The notes below the pieces were generated by a model, which saw only the letters and a program-made list of their open reading frames with translations, was not told the DNA's origin and ran no database searches. Below, piece by piece: positions 5,860 to 13,162 of a DNA stretch of 13,940 nucleotides. The position numbers and the translations under genes are program-made. The stretch's first letter is position 1. Each line of letters opens with the position of its first letter. This stretch comes from Actinomycetota bacterium (GTDB lineage: Bacteria; Actinomycetota; Thermoleophilia; Gaiellales; Gaiellaceae). Location of the stretch: the NCBI GenBank assembly GCA_005885565.1, contig VAXK01000059.1, forward strand, positions 1-13,940, written 5' to 3'.

Positions 5860-8601
5860 CTAGGTCCTGTAGGTGGCGTAGAGCGAGAGCCGCAGCCTCC
5901 CCGGCGTGCCTGCGCCGAACGGGTCGCTCGCCCCCGCGGCATAGGAGTTCGCGTTCGACCGCGAGCTGTTGCTCAACCCCGACCAGCGCAAGAGGATCAC
6001 GCCGGGGGTGGCGCCCGTGATGTAGCCCATCCAGATCGTGCCCGCCTGCACGGCGAAGGTGCTCGGCAACGGGAAGTCGAACCACTTGCCGACGGTGCCC
6101 GAGCTGATCGTGACCTCGTTCGATACGGCGATCCGCCGGCCCGGCTCGCCGCCCGCGTCGGCGTAGACGACGGCTCGGATCTTCTGCGAGCCGATCGCCT
6201 GCCCGAGGCCGTTGACGAACCCGGTGAGCCGCAGCACCGTGCCCGCCCTCGCCGTGTACTTCGAGACCACCTTGGCGTCGGCGGCCGCGGCCGTCGTCGA
6301 GAGGCCCTTCGTGGTGTAGCCGAAGGTTCCGGTCACGACCTTCGTCCACGAGGCGCGGTAGGTGGTCCCGGCCGCCGGCGCGACGACGGTGTGGGTGACG
6401 GCGCCGCCGTCCGACCAGGCCGCGAAGTTGTACGTCGAGCCGGCGACGACCTGCGGCGTCGGTGCGCTGATCGTGTTCGTCGAGCCGACGATGACCGTCC
6501 TCACGAACGGCGCGTTGAGGAGCTCGCTGTTCAGGGACAGCTGCGTGCCGCCGACCGTGGAGGCGAGCGTGAGGCCGACCGTCTGGGGGTCGAGCCTGAG
6601 GCTCTTCGTCGCCGAGAGCCCGCTCGAGTCGGTCGCGGTCAGCTGGAGCTCGAGCCAGGACGGGTAGCCGTGGTCGGGCGCGCCGATCGTCGCGCTCGCG
6701 ACGCCGTGGAAGGTCTGGATCAGGTGCGTGTGGCAGTTCGTCGACGAGAAGCAGTGATGGAGGATGAGCGTCCAGTCGAGCCGGGAGGGCGCGAGGGTGC
6801 CGTCCTCCGCGTCGGTGGCGCTGCCGGAGAAGGAGATCCCCTGCCCGACGTGCCAGTGGAGCGACGACGAGGGCGACGCGATCGTCGGCTTCGGGGGCGT
6901 GTTCCCCGGGGTGATGGTGATCGGCGCGGAGATCGACGAGTCGCCGTGGCTGTCCGTCACCTTCAGCCGGGCCGTGACCGTTCCGGCCGCCGAGTACGTG
7001 TGGGTGGGCTTGGCCGCGGTCGAGTCGTCGTACGCGCCGTCGCCGTCCAGGTCCCACGCGTAGGTGATCGGGTCGCCGTCGGGGTCGCTCGACGCGCTGC
7101 CGTCGAAGCTCACCGTGAGCGGGGTCGGGCCGGTCGTCGGGCTCGCCGTCGCAACCGCGTTCGGCGGCCGGTTGCCCGAGCCCGCGTACTGGATCCGCCG
7201 GACCTGCCCGCCTTCGAAGTAGACGTAGTAGAGGTCGCCGCCGGGGCCGATCTCGAGGTCGACGGGGCTCGCCGCGCCGCCGACGAAGAGCGAGACCTGG
7301 TGCGGGTCCGGCAAGCCGTTCGACCCGGCTCGCATCACCCAGATGCAGCCGCGCGTGTGGTCGTCGAAGAAGAGCGCGCCGGCGTAGCTCGACGGGTACG
7401 ACCCGCCGGTGTAGAAGGCGAGCCCGGTCGCCGAAGAGCCGCCGGTCGGGCAGCCGTCTCCGGAGACGACGCTCGCGCCGTGGTTGTACGTGAAGAACGG
7501 CGGCGTCGCCGTCCCGGCCGAGTACAGGCTGTTGCACATGCTCAGCCCCGCGCTCTGGTAGCCCGGCTGCGGGCTGTTCCCCTCGTAACAGGGCCAGCCG
7601 AAGTTCATCGGGCCGGAGGTGGGGCTCGGGTCGTGGTCGATCTCCTCCCACGTGTTCCAGCCGACGTCGGTGACCCAGAGGTCGGTCGTGGCCGGACGGA
7701 GCGTGAACCGGAATGGATTGCGGAAGCCGTACGCGACGATCCGGCGCGCGTTCGCATCGGAGCTCGACGCGAGCGGGTTCCCCGGGAAGGCGGCGCCCGT
7801 GTTCGGGTCGACCCGCAGGATCGAGCCGCTGAGGACCACCGGCTGGCCCGCGGGCCGCCGCACGCTCTGCGCGCGCAGCGCGCCGCCCTCGGCGGTCGGC
7901 GACGACAGCCGCGTGCCGGTCGAACCCGGAGGATCGCCGCACGGATTGGCGACGGTGGGGCTTCCGGAGCTGCCGCCGAGCTGGCCATAGTCGACGGTGT
8001 GGAAGGCGCCGCCCTCGCCGCCGGAGACGTACAGCGCGCCGTCGGGGCCGAAGCGAAGGTCGCCGATCGAGTGGCTCGGGAACTGCTGGCACCAGCCCTG
8101 GAGGAGCACCTGCTCGTTCGTGCCGGTGTCGCCGGAGGCGGTGAGCCGGACGAGGCGCCCCTGCACGACGCAGCCGTCGGTGTTCGGCCCCGGGGGCGTC
8201 GCGCACGCGTCGTTCCAGGTCGGCGCGGTGCCGCCGGGCGGCGCGTCGTAGGCGTAGAGCGCGTAGACGTACGGCCTCGACGGGAAGCTCGGGTCGAGCG
8301 CGAGCCCGAGCAGGCCCCGGTCCCAGTAGTCGTCGACCTCGGTCCGCAGATCGGCGAAGACGGTCGGCGTCGGGTCCGACATGCTGTCGAAGACCTTGAT
8401 GAGGCCGCTCTTCTCGGCCACGAACACGCGCCCGTCCGACGAGAACCGCACGGCCGTCGGCAGCGTGAGGCCGCTGAACACGGTCGTCTCCTGGAAGCCG
8501 CTCGGCAGGGTCGACGCGCCTGCCGTTCGCGCACCTCCGAGCGTCGCCGCCGCGACCGCGACCAGCGCCCCCAGGCGCAATAGGTTGTGCCGCCCTCCCA
8601 C
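5860..8601 (-). CDS. Secreted PQQ-type glucose/sorbosone dehydrogenase-like protein with PKD and C-terminal beta-sandwich domains
   Basis: The start is GTG 8601, chosen because GGGGAGGG lies five bases upstream and a signal peptide then begins at once (MGGRHNLLRLGALVAVAAAT, cleavage near 30). An upstream in-frame GTG at 8640 lacks such a site. The product is 913 residues. Residues 36-473 form a soluble glucose/sorbosone dehydrogenase beta-propeller: GLTLPTAVRFSSDGRVFVAE, RGLLGLALDPSF, HSIGDLRFGPDGALYV (candidate catalytic His177), YGFRNPFRF and GWNTWEEI. Residues 478-566 are a PKD domain (GSASSDPDGD, TYAWDLDGDG, HTYSAAGT). Residues 567-675 form a second Ig/PKD-like domain with HHC-x5-CHTH, and about 676-753 a further small beta domain. 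Residues 758-913 are a C-terminal sandwich ending SLYATYRT. The likely role is extracellular oxidation or binding of carbohydrate. PQQ dependence is inferred from the family, and many homologues are catalytically untested. Confidence 0.9.
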   Translation of the reverse strand: MGGRHNLLRLGALVAVAAATLGGARTAGASTLPSGFQETTVFSGLTLPTAVRFSSDGRVFVAEKSGLIKVFDSMSDPTPTVFADLRTEVDDYWDRGLLGLALDPSFPSRPYVYALYAYDAPPGGTAPTWNDACATPPGPNTDGCVVQGRLVRLTASGDTGTNEQVLLQGWCQQFPSHSIGDLRFGPDGALYVSGGEGGAFHTVDYGQLGGSSGSPTVANPCGDPPGSTGTRLSSPTAEGGALRAQSVRRPAGQPVVLSGSILRVDPNTGAAFPGNPLASSSDANARRIVAYGFRNPFRFTLRPATTDLWVTDVGWNTWEEIDHDPSPTSGPMNFGWPCYEGNSPQPGYQSAGLSMCNSLYSAGTATPPFFTYNHGASVVSGDGCPTGGSSATGLAFYTGGSYPSSYAGALFFDDHTRGCIWVMRAGSNGLPDPHQVSLFVGGAASPVDLEIGPGGDLYYVYFEGGQVRRIQYAGSGNRPPNAVATASPTTGPTPLTVSFDGSASSDPDGDPITYAWDLDGDGAYDDSTAAKPTHTYSAAGTVTARLKVTDSHGDSSISAPITITPGNTPPKPTIASPSSSLHWHVGQGISFSGSATDAEDGTLAPSRLDWTLILHHCFSSTNCHTHLIQTFHGVASATIGAPDHGYPSWLELQLTATDSSGLSATKSLRLDPQTVGLTLASTVGGTQLSLNSELLNAPFVRTVIVGSTNTISAPTPQVVAGSTYNFAAWSDGGAVTHTVVAPAAGTTYRASWTKVVTGTFGYTTKGLSTTAAAADAKVVSKYTARAGTVLRLTGFVNGLGQAIGSQKIRAVVYADAGGEPGRRIAVSNEVTISSGTVGKWFDFPLPSTFAVQAGTIWMGYITGATPGVILLRWSGLSNSSRSNANSYAAGASDPFGAGTPGRLRLSLYATYRT

Positions 8602-8606
8602 GAGTT

Positions 8607-8614
8607 CCCTCCCC
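8607..8614 (-). promoter_or_regulatory. Ribosome binding site that fixes the dehydrogenase start
   Basis: On the minus strand GGGGAGGG is followed by five bases and then GTG at 8601. This is close to an ideal Shine-Dalgarno sequence and spacing, and it decides the start against the GTG 13 codons further upstream. Confidence 0.75.
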
Positions 8615-8682
8615 GCCCCGGAACACTGGTTGTAGCGCACGCGTGGGCGTTCTACAAGCGGGAACCCGCCGCGCCGGAGGGG

Positions 8683-9117
8683 TTAGCCCGATTCGATGTA
8701 CTCGGTCAGGAGCTTGATCTGGAAGCTCTGCTCCTTGGACTTGAACTTCACCAGGTCGCCGATCGAGACGATGCCGACGAGCTCGCGGCCGTCGGTGAAG
8801 ACCGGGACGTGGCGGACCCTCCGCTCCGTCATCACCGCCATGCACTCCTCGACGCTCGTCTCGGGCGTGACGTAGACGAGCGGCGAGGTCATGATCTCGC
8901 GCACCAGCGTCTCCTCCTCGGTGCGCCCCTCGAGCGTGACGCGTCGCAGGTAGTCGCGCTCGGTGACGATCCCGGCGACGTTGCCGCGGTCGGTCACGAG
9001 AAGCGCGCCGACGTTCGAGTCGACCATCCGCTTGATCGCGTCGAAGACGGTCGCGTCCGCGTCGATCCGGAGCACCTCGCTTCCCTTCTCCTCCAGGACC
9101 TTCGCGACGTCGCTCAC
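8683..9117 (-). CDS. Two-CBS-domain protein
   Basis: A small cytoplasmic protein made only of a CBS pair (Bateman module), of the kind that binds adenosine nucleotides and often acts as a sensor. With GTG 9117 as start it has 144 residues beginning MSDVAKVLEEKGSEVL, the usual beginning of such stand-alone proteins. A TTG at 9165 would add 16 basic residues unlike the family. CBS1 spans about 10-65 (SNVGALLVTDRGNVAGIVTE, RDYLRR) and CBS2 about 74-130 (PLVYVTPETSVEECMAVM, RHVPVFTDGRELVGIVSIGD). The Shine-Dalgarno sequence is weak (ACGAGG close to the start). It is divergent from the sugar-transport operon and lies upstream of the secreted dehydrogenase on the same strand, 81 bases apart. Nothing in the sequence ties it to either, so partner and ligand are unknown. 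Confidence 0.88.
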   Translation of the reverse strand: MSDVAKVLEEKGSEVLRIDADATVFDAIKRMVDSNVGALLVTDRGNVAGIVTERDYLRRVTLEGRTEEETLVREIMTSPLVYVTPETSVEECMAVMTERRVRHVPVFTDGRELVGIVSIGDLVKFKSKEQSFQIKLLTEYIESG

Positions 9118-9170
9118 GGCCTCGTAGCCTGACGCAGATCGCTCCCGGCGGCAAACCCTCGCCAACTCTT

Positions 9171-9211
9171 CCCGGTTTTCGTACGTCTTGAAAGAGGGAA
9201 AACCCGTTTTG
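9171..9211. promoter_or_regulatory. Operator-like repeats in the divergent leader
   Basis: Two related elements, CCCGGTTTTCGTA at 9171-9183 and CCCGTTTTGTA at 9203-9213, are spaced 32 bases apart. GGTTTTC (9174-9180) is also an exact inverted match to GAAAACC (9198-9204), and AAAAC-CC-GTTTT (9199-9210) is itself a palindrome. The cluster overlaps the candidate promoter of the sugar-transport operon. A dimeric regulator, for example of the LacI family commonly controlling CUT1 operons, could bind here. No regulator gene is in the window. Confidence 0.33.
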
Positions 9212-9218
9212 TAAAAAT
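9188..9218 (+). promoter_or_regulatory. Candidate sigma-70-type promoter for the sugar ABC operon
   Basis: TTGAAA at 9188-9193 and TAAAAA(T) at 9212-9218 are separated by 18 bases, in the most AT-rich stretch of the window. Transcription would begin near 9225, about 25 bases before the ATG at 9249. It is a resemblance only; the fit of the -10 element is imperfect. Confidence 0.35.
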
Positions 9219-9219
9219 A

Positions 9220-9236
9220 CGCACGAACACCGTGCG
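9220..9236 (+). other. Small 5' leader hairpin beside the ribosome binding site
   Basis: CGCACG (9220-9225) and CGTGCG (9231-9236) are perfect 6-bp arms around the loop AACAC. The Shine-Dalgarno sequence AAAGGAGGGGG (9237-9247) begins directly after the hairpin. It could stabilise the mRNA 5' end or keep the ribosome binding site single-stranded. Whether it lies in the transcript depends on the promoter call. Confidence 0.35.
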
Positions 9237-9248
9237 AAAGGAGGGGGA

Positions 9249-10502
9249 ATGAGACGACCGTCTCATTGGTGGCTTCGCCTGGGGGTGGTCCTCGCGAGCG
9301 TCGGTCTCGTCGTCGGGCTCACCGCGGGCGCGACGATGGCCAAGACCGGCGCGGCCGGCGGCCCTGCGGTGCAGCAGAAGACGACGATCACCTTCGCTCA
9401 CTGGAACGCGACGGGCGCCGAGCTCGCCGCCGTGAAGGCGACGGTCAAGGCCTTCGAGAAGGCCAACCCGTCGATCGCGGTCAACGACATCAGCCTCGAC
9501 CCGTACCCGGAGGGGATGCTCGCGCGGTTCGCGGCGCGCAAGCCGCCGGACATCTTCTACGTCGACTCGAACGTCTTCCCGGACTGGGTCTCGCAGGGCG
9601 TCCTCGAGCCGATCGGCGACGACCTGGCGAAGGCGCACTTCAGCACGAAGAAGTTCTATCCGCGCCTGCTCAGCGCCTTCCGCTACAAGGGCAAGCTGTA
9701 CGGCCTGCCGAAGGACTGGTCCCCGCTCGCGATGGAGGTCAACACGACGGCCCTCGCAAAGGCGAAGGTGAAGGTGCCGAAGACGTGGGCGCAGCTCACC
9801 GCAGCGGGCAAGGCGCTCAAGGCCGCCGGCCAGCCGCCGATGTGCCTGGGCGTCGACCTGGCCCGCATCCTCGCCTTCATGTACGAGAACAAGGGCGCCT
9901 TCCTGAACTCGTCCAAGACGAAGGCGGTCGTCAACTCGAAGGCGAACCTCGGCGCGGTGACGACCTACATCGGCTGGCTCAAGAGCGGAATCGCGCAGAC
10001 GCCGGCGCAGCTCGGCGTCAGCTGGTGCGGTGAGGGCCTCGGCAAGGAGAAGGCCTCGATCATCTTCGAGGGCAACTGGATCACCGACTACATGAACACG
10101 TCGTTCCCGAGCGTGACCTGGAAGACGTACCCGATGGTCCGCAACAAGGCGCGCGGGAACCTCGGCTTCACGGTCTCGTACTCGATCTCCAAGGACTCGA
10201 AGCACAAGGCCCAGGCCGTCCAGATGCTGAAGTACCTGACCGGCCCGGCCGGGATGAAGATCTGGGTGAAGACGTCGGGCTTCCTCCCGTCCCGCAGCGA
10301 CGTCAAGCCGCCGTCGGGTCGGGCGATCTTCCTGAAGGAGGCGCCGATCACCCATCCGTGGCAGTTCGCGCCCGGCTTCTCGAAGGTCTACGACACGGCA
10401 AACAACGAGCTCCAGTCCGCCTACGAGGGCAAGGAGTCGATCTCGGCCGCTCTGAAGAACATCCAGGCGGCCGCGACCGACGCCCTCAACCGCGGCCACT
10501 AG
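9249..10502 (+). CDS. CUT1-family sugar ABC transporter substrate-binding protein
   Basis: This is an extracytoplasmic binding protein for an oligosaccharide or related sugar. ATG 9249 follows AAAGGAGGGGG (9237-9247). The 417-residue product has a Sec signal peptide (basic start, hydrophobic core about 11-29, probable cleavage after Ala31) and no cysteine in a lipobox. The mature part shows the cluster-1 pattern: TTITFAHWNATGAELAAVKA (45-64), VKAFEKANPSIAV (66-78), MLARFAARKPPDIFYVDSNV (90-109), RYKGKLYGLPKDW (145-157), IIFEGNWI (271-278) and LGFTVSYSISKDSKHKAQAV (305-324). Two permeases, a membrane accessory protein and a MalK-type ATPase follow. The ligand cannot be read from the sequence. 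A strong terminator-like hairpin after the stop suggests this gene is expressed above the rest of the operon. Confidence 0.92.
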   Translation: MRRPSHWWLRLGVVLASVGLVVGLTAGATMAKTGAAGGPAVQQKTTITFAHWNATGAELAAVKATVKAFEKANPSIAVNDISLDPYPEGMLARFAARKPPDIFYVDSNVFPDWVSQGVLEPIGDDLAKAHFSTKKFYPRLLSAFRYKGKLYGLPKDWSPLAMEVNTTALAKAKVKVPKTWAQLTAAGKALKAAGQPPMCLGVDLARILAFMYENKGAFLNSSKTKAVVNSKANLGAVTTYIGWLKSGIAQTPAQLGVSWCGEGLGKEKASIIFEGNWITDYMNTSFPSVTWKTYPMVRNKARGNLGFTVSYSISKDSKHKAQAVQMLKYLTGPAGMKIWVKTSGFLPSRSDVKPPSGRAIFLKEAPITHPWQFAPGFSKVYDTANNELQSAYEGKESISAALKNIQAAATDALNRGH

Positions 10503-10512
10503 CGACCGACTA

Positions 10513-10553
10513 GACTCTCCGCGCGCTCCCTCGGGGGCGCGCGGAGAGTCGTT
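10513..10553 (+). terminator. Strong intrinsic-terminator-like hairpin after the sugar-binding-protein gene
   Basis: GACTCTCCGCGCGC (10513-10526) and GCGCGCGGAGAGTC (10537-10550) are perfect 14-bp inverted arms with a 10-base loop, followed by GTTT. It starts 11 bases after the binding-protein stop and 63 bases before the permease start. It probably terminates a fraction of transcripts, or blocks 3' exonucleases, so that binding protein exceeds permease. Confidence 0.75.
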
Positions 10554-10575
10554 TCCCTCCACGGGGGCAGTCGCA

Positions 10576-11541
10576 GTGGCCGTAGCGACAGAGGCGAGAC
10601 GAGTCGGTCCGAGACGGCTCCAGACGGCCGGCAGCGCCAAGCTGCGCGAGGCGCTCGTCGGCTACGCGTTCGTGGCCGTCCCGATGGCGTTCTTCGTCCT
10701 CTTCTTCCTCTTCCCGATCGGCTACGCGATCTACATCAGCTTCTACGACTGGGGCATCCTCGGGAAGATCGGCTACGTCGGCTTCAGGAACTACCACGAC
10801 CTCTGGCACGACCACCGCTTCTGGCGGTGGCCGCCGCACTTCCACGACGGGACGGCGATCACGAACACCTTCTACTACACCGCCGTCGTCGTCCCGTGCC
10901 AGATGGCCCTCGGGCTCAGCCTCGCGCTGATCGTGAACGCGCGCATCCGCGGCAAGGCGTTCTTCCGCGCCGCGTACTACTTCCCGTCGCTGACCTCGTC
11001 GGCCGCGAGCGCGGCGATCGCGATCTACATCCTCAACTCGGGCGGCCTGCTGAACGCCTTCCTCGGCAGGATCGTCGGCCACCCCGTGCACACGCCCTGG
11101 TTCGGCCAGTCCTCGACGGCGCTCGAGTCGATCATGGGCCTGAACGTCTGGCTGACCTCGGGGACGGTCATGCTCTTCTACCTCGCGACGCTCCAGTCGA
11201 TCCCGACCGACGTCTACGAGGCGGCCGCGATCGACGGGACGAGCCGCTGGCGCACCTTCCGCAAGATCACCTTCCCGCTGCTTCGGCCGGGGCACTTCTT
11301 CGTCGCCGTGATCTCGATCATCGGCTGCCTGAAGATCTTCGACCAGGCCTTCATCGTGGGCGGCGGCAAGGGCTCGCCCGCCTACTCGACCGAGACGGCG
11401 GTGCTCTACCTGTACCAGACCGCGATCTTCGACGCCCAGTGGGGCTACGCGGCGGCGGTCGGCGTCGTCCTCTTCCTGATCATCTTCGCCTTCACCCTCC
11501 TCCAGCGGCTGCTCTTCGGCCGCGCGGAGATCGGCTACTGA
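10576..11541 (+). CDS. CUT1 sugar ABC transporter permease, MalF/UgpA-like
   Basis: This is the first membrane subunit of the sugar importer. The start is GTG 10576 with a G-rich stretch (GGGGG, 10563-10567) upstream; 321 residues. A basic, probably cytoplasmic N-terminus precedes the first helix at about 27-54, whose end reads FPIGYAIYISFYDW. Further hydrophobic segments lie near 98-121, 131-156, 182-206, 238-260 and 287-312. The EAA loop is at 215-237 (EAAAIDGTSRWRTFRKITFP), the standard contact with the ATPase. The motif VGFRNYHDLW (68-77) is typical of MalF/UgpA-type proteins. The stop TGA overlaps the next ATG by one base (TGATG), so the two permeases are translationally coupled. Confidence 0.92.
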   Translation: MAVATEARRVGPRRLQTAGSAKLREALVGYAFVAVPMAFFVLFFLFPIGYAIYISFYDWGILGKIGYVGFRNYHDLWHDHRFWRWPPHFHDGTAITNTFYYTAVVVPCQMALGLSLALIVNARIRGKAFFRAAYYFPSLTSSAASAAIAIYILNSGGLLNAFLGRIVGHPVHTPWFGQSSTALESIMGLNVWLTSGTVMLFYLATLQSIPTDVYEAAAIDGTSRWRTFRKITFPLLRPGHFFVAVISIIGCLKIFDQAFIVGGGKGSPAYSTETAVLYLYQTAIFDAQWGYAAAVGVVLFLIIFAFTLLQRLLFGRAEIGY

Positions 11542-12491
11542 TGACCTCCGACCGCGAGGCTGCCCCCCACATCGCGCCGATCGAGCAGCTCGCCCACGGC
11601 GAGGAGCCCGCCGCCGGGACGCCGCTCGCGCCGGTGACTCTCGGACGGACGAGGGGCCAGATCGCCGGCCGGGTCGTCCTCTACCTCATCCTCCTCGCGA
11701 TCGCGGTCTTCTACCTCCTGCCCTTCTTCTGGACGATCTCGACCTCGTTCAAGACGCTGCCGGAGAGCGTCAAGGGCTTCGTCCTCATCCCCCATCACCC
11801 GACGCTCCAGGGCTATCGCGAGGCGTTCACGACCGGGCCCTTCGACCGCTACTTCCTGAACAGCGCCATCTTCGCAGTGACGGTGACGCTCTCGAACCTC
11901 TTCCTCTGCACCCTCGGCGGCTACGCCTTCGCGCGGCTCCGCTTCCCGCTCCGCGAGCCGCTCTTCCTGCTCGTCCTGGCGACGCTGATGATCCCCGACC
12001 AGATGCGGCTCGTCCCGGTCTTCAAGCTCCTCGCCGACTTCCCGTTCTTCCACTGGAACCTGATCGCCACCTACCAGGGCTACATCCTCATCCACCTGCT
12101 CTACGCCACGAACCTCTTCCTCATGCGCCAGTACTTCCTGACCATCCCGCGCGACTACGAGGAGGCCGCGAAGCTCGACTCGGCGGGCTTCTTCAAGACG
12201 TACTGGAAGGTGATGCTGCCGCTCGCGGGACCGGCGATCGCCGCGATCACGATCCTGAGCTTCCAGGGGACGTGGAACGACTTCTACTGGCAGCTGATCC
12301 TGCTCCAGGACGACACGAAGTTCACCCTCAACGTCGGCATCGCGCGCTTCGCCACCTCGGGCGCCTTCAAGACCGAGTGGCCCGCGCTGATGGCCGTGAG
12401 CACGATCGCGATTGCGCCGGTGGCGCTCATCTACGTCTTCTTCCAGCGCTACTTCATCGCCGGCGTGACGACGGCGGGGGTGAAGGGATGA
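11541..12491 (+). CDS. CUT1 sugar ABC transporter permease, MalG/UgpE-like
   Basis: This is the second membrane subunit of the sugar importer. ATG 11541 overlaps the previous stop by one base and gives 316 residues. The first roughly 40 residues (MTSDREAAPHIAPIEQL and onward) are a hydrophilic, Pro/Ala/Glu-containing extension longer than the short tail I expect in this family; internal starts are less well placed. Helices follow near 42-66, 106-132, 139-163, 177-198, 230-250 and 284-306. The EAA loop is at about 207-230 (EEAAKLDSAGFFKTYWKVML). Motifs GYAFARLRFP (127-136), MIPDQMRLVPVF (150-161) and FQGTWNDFYWQL are characteristic of MalG-type permeases. It ends in an ATGA overlap with the following membrane-protein gene. 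Confidence 0.92.
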   Translation: MTSDREAAPHIAPIEQLAHGEEPAAGTPLAPVTLGRTRGQIAGRVVLYLILLAIAVFYLLPFFWTISTSFKTLPESVKGFVLIPHHPTLQGYREAFTTGPFDRYFLNSAIFAVTVTLSNLFLCTLGGYAFARLRFPLREPLFLLVLATLMIPDQMRLVPVFKLLADFPFFHWNLIATYQGYILIHLLYATNLFLMRQYFLTIPRDYEEAAKLDSAGFFKTYWKVMLPLAGPAIAAITILSFQGTWNDFYWQLILLQDDTKFTLNVGIARFATSGAFKTEWPALMAVSTIAIAPVALIYVFFQRYFIAGVTTAGVKG

Positions 12492-13162
12492 CGACGGCGC
12501 ACGCGCTCGAGGTCGTTCGTCCTGCCGGCCTGCCCCCCGGATTGGCCCTTCGGGCTGCGCTCCGCGACCTGTATGCGCACTCGTGGCGCTTCTTCCTGCT
12601 CGACGCGGCGCTCTCCGTCTGCCTCGTGCCGCTCGCGGTGGCGGGCTTCTGGGCGCCGCCGGCCTGGCTCCTCCTCCTCGCCGGCGGGCCGCTCGCGGCG
12701 GCGCTCGCCCACTGCGCCGTGGTCACGGCGACGACCGGGGAGCTCCGCCTGGGCGAGGCGCTCACCGGCCTGCGCCTACATTGGCGGCGCGGCCTCTTCC
12801 TCGGCGCGGTCTTCGCGGGCGGAACGGGGCTCGGCGGGTACGCGGTCGCGTTCTACGGCGGCCGAGGCGTGCTCGTCCTGGCCGTGCTCGCCGTCTACCT
12901 GCTCCTCGCCCTGCTCGTCGTCCAGCTCGTGCTCTGGCCGCTCGCCGTCGGCGGCCCCGACCGGCCGCTCCGCCGCGTGCTCGAGGACGCGCTGCGGACG
13001 GTGCTCGCGCGCCCGCTCCAGGCGCTCGCGCTCACGCTCGCGCTCGTGCTCGTCAACCTGCTCGGCCTCGCCCTGGCGGTCGTCCCCTTCCTGACGCTGA
13101 CGATCGCGTACTCGTTCCTCGCGGCCGCGCACTTCGCGCTCCCAGTGGAGGCGACCGACTGA
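12488..13162 (+). CDS. DUF624/YesL-like membrane protein of the sugar ABC operon
   Basis: A 224-residue integral membrane protein starting at ATG 12488, inside an ATGA overlap with the permease stop. A short cytoplasmic N-terminus is followed by about five or six helices near 36-52, 57-78, 103-123, 127-152 and 176-216. The segment GPLAAALAHCAVVTATTGEL, then LGEALTGLRLHWRRGLFLG (67-106), follows the pattern of DUF624 (YesL) proteins: a helix, a small charged loop, then a Trp/Arg-rich amphipathic stretch before the next helix. DUF624 proteins often sit in carbohydrate ABC operons of Gram-positive bacteria; their function is not established. Coupling on both sides (ATGA upstream, TGATG downstream) means it is made together with permease and ATPase. 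The assignment is by pattern and position and is less secure than for its neighbours. Confidence 0.75.
   Translation: MTTAHALEVVRPAGLPPGLALRAALRDLYAHSWRFFLLDAALSVCLVPLAVAGFWAPPAWLLLLAGGPLAAALAHCAVVTATTGELRLGEALTGLRLHWRRGLFLGAVFAGGTGLGGYAVAFYGGRGVLVLAVLAVYLLLALLVVQLVLWPLAVGGPDRPLRRVLEDALRTVLARPLQALALTLALVLVNLLGLALAVVPFLTLTIAYSFLAAAHFALPVEATD

Noticed and set aside
8655..8670. Hairpin GCGGG-AA-CCCGC downstream of the CBS gene as a terminator
   Set aside because: The effective stem is only four bases with a four-base loop, and only TTGT follows on the minus strand. This is too weak to call in such GC-rich DNA.
8683..9117. CBS protein as a regulatory subunit of the adjacent sugar ABC transporter, as in OpuA
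   Set aside because: OpuA-type CBS domains are fused to the ATPase. Here the gene is separate and divergent, and nothing in the sequence shows an interaction.
5810..9154. Open minus-strand frame of 1114 codons spanning the secreted dehydrogenase and the CBS gene, and a 912-codon plus-strand frame opposite
   Set aside because: Both are Arg/Pro/Gly-rich shadows. The true frames show signal peptide, propeller, PKD and CBS motifs.
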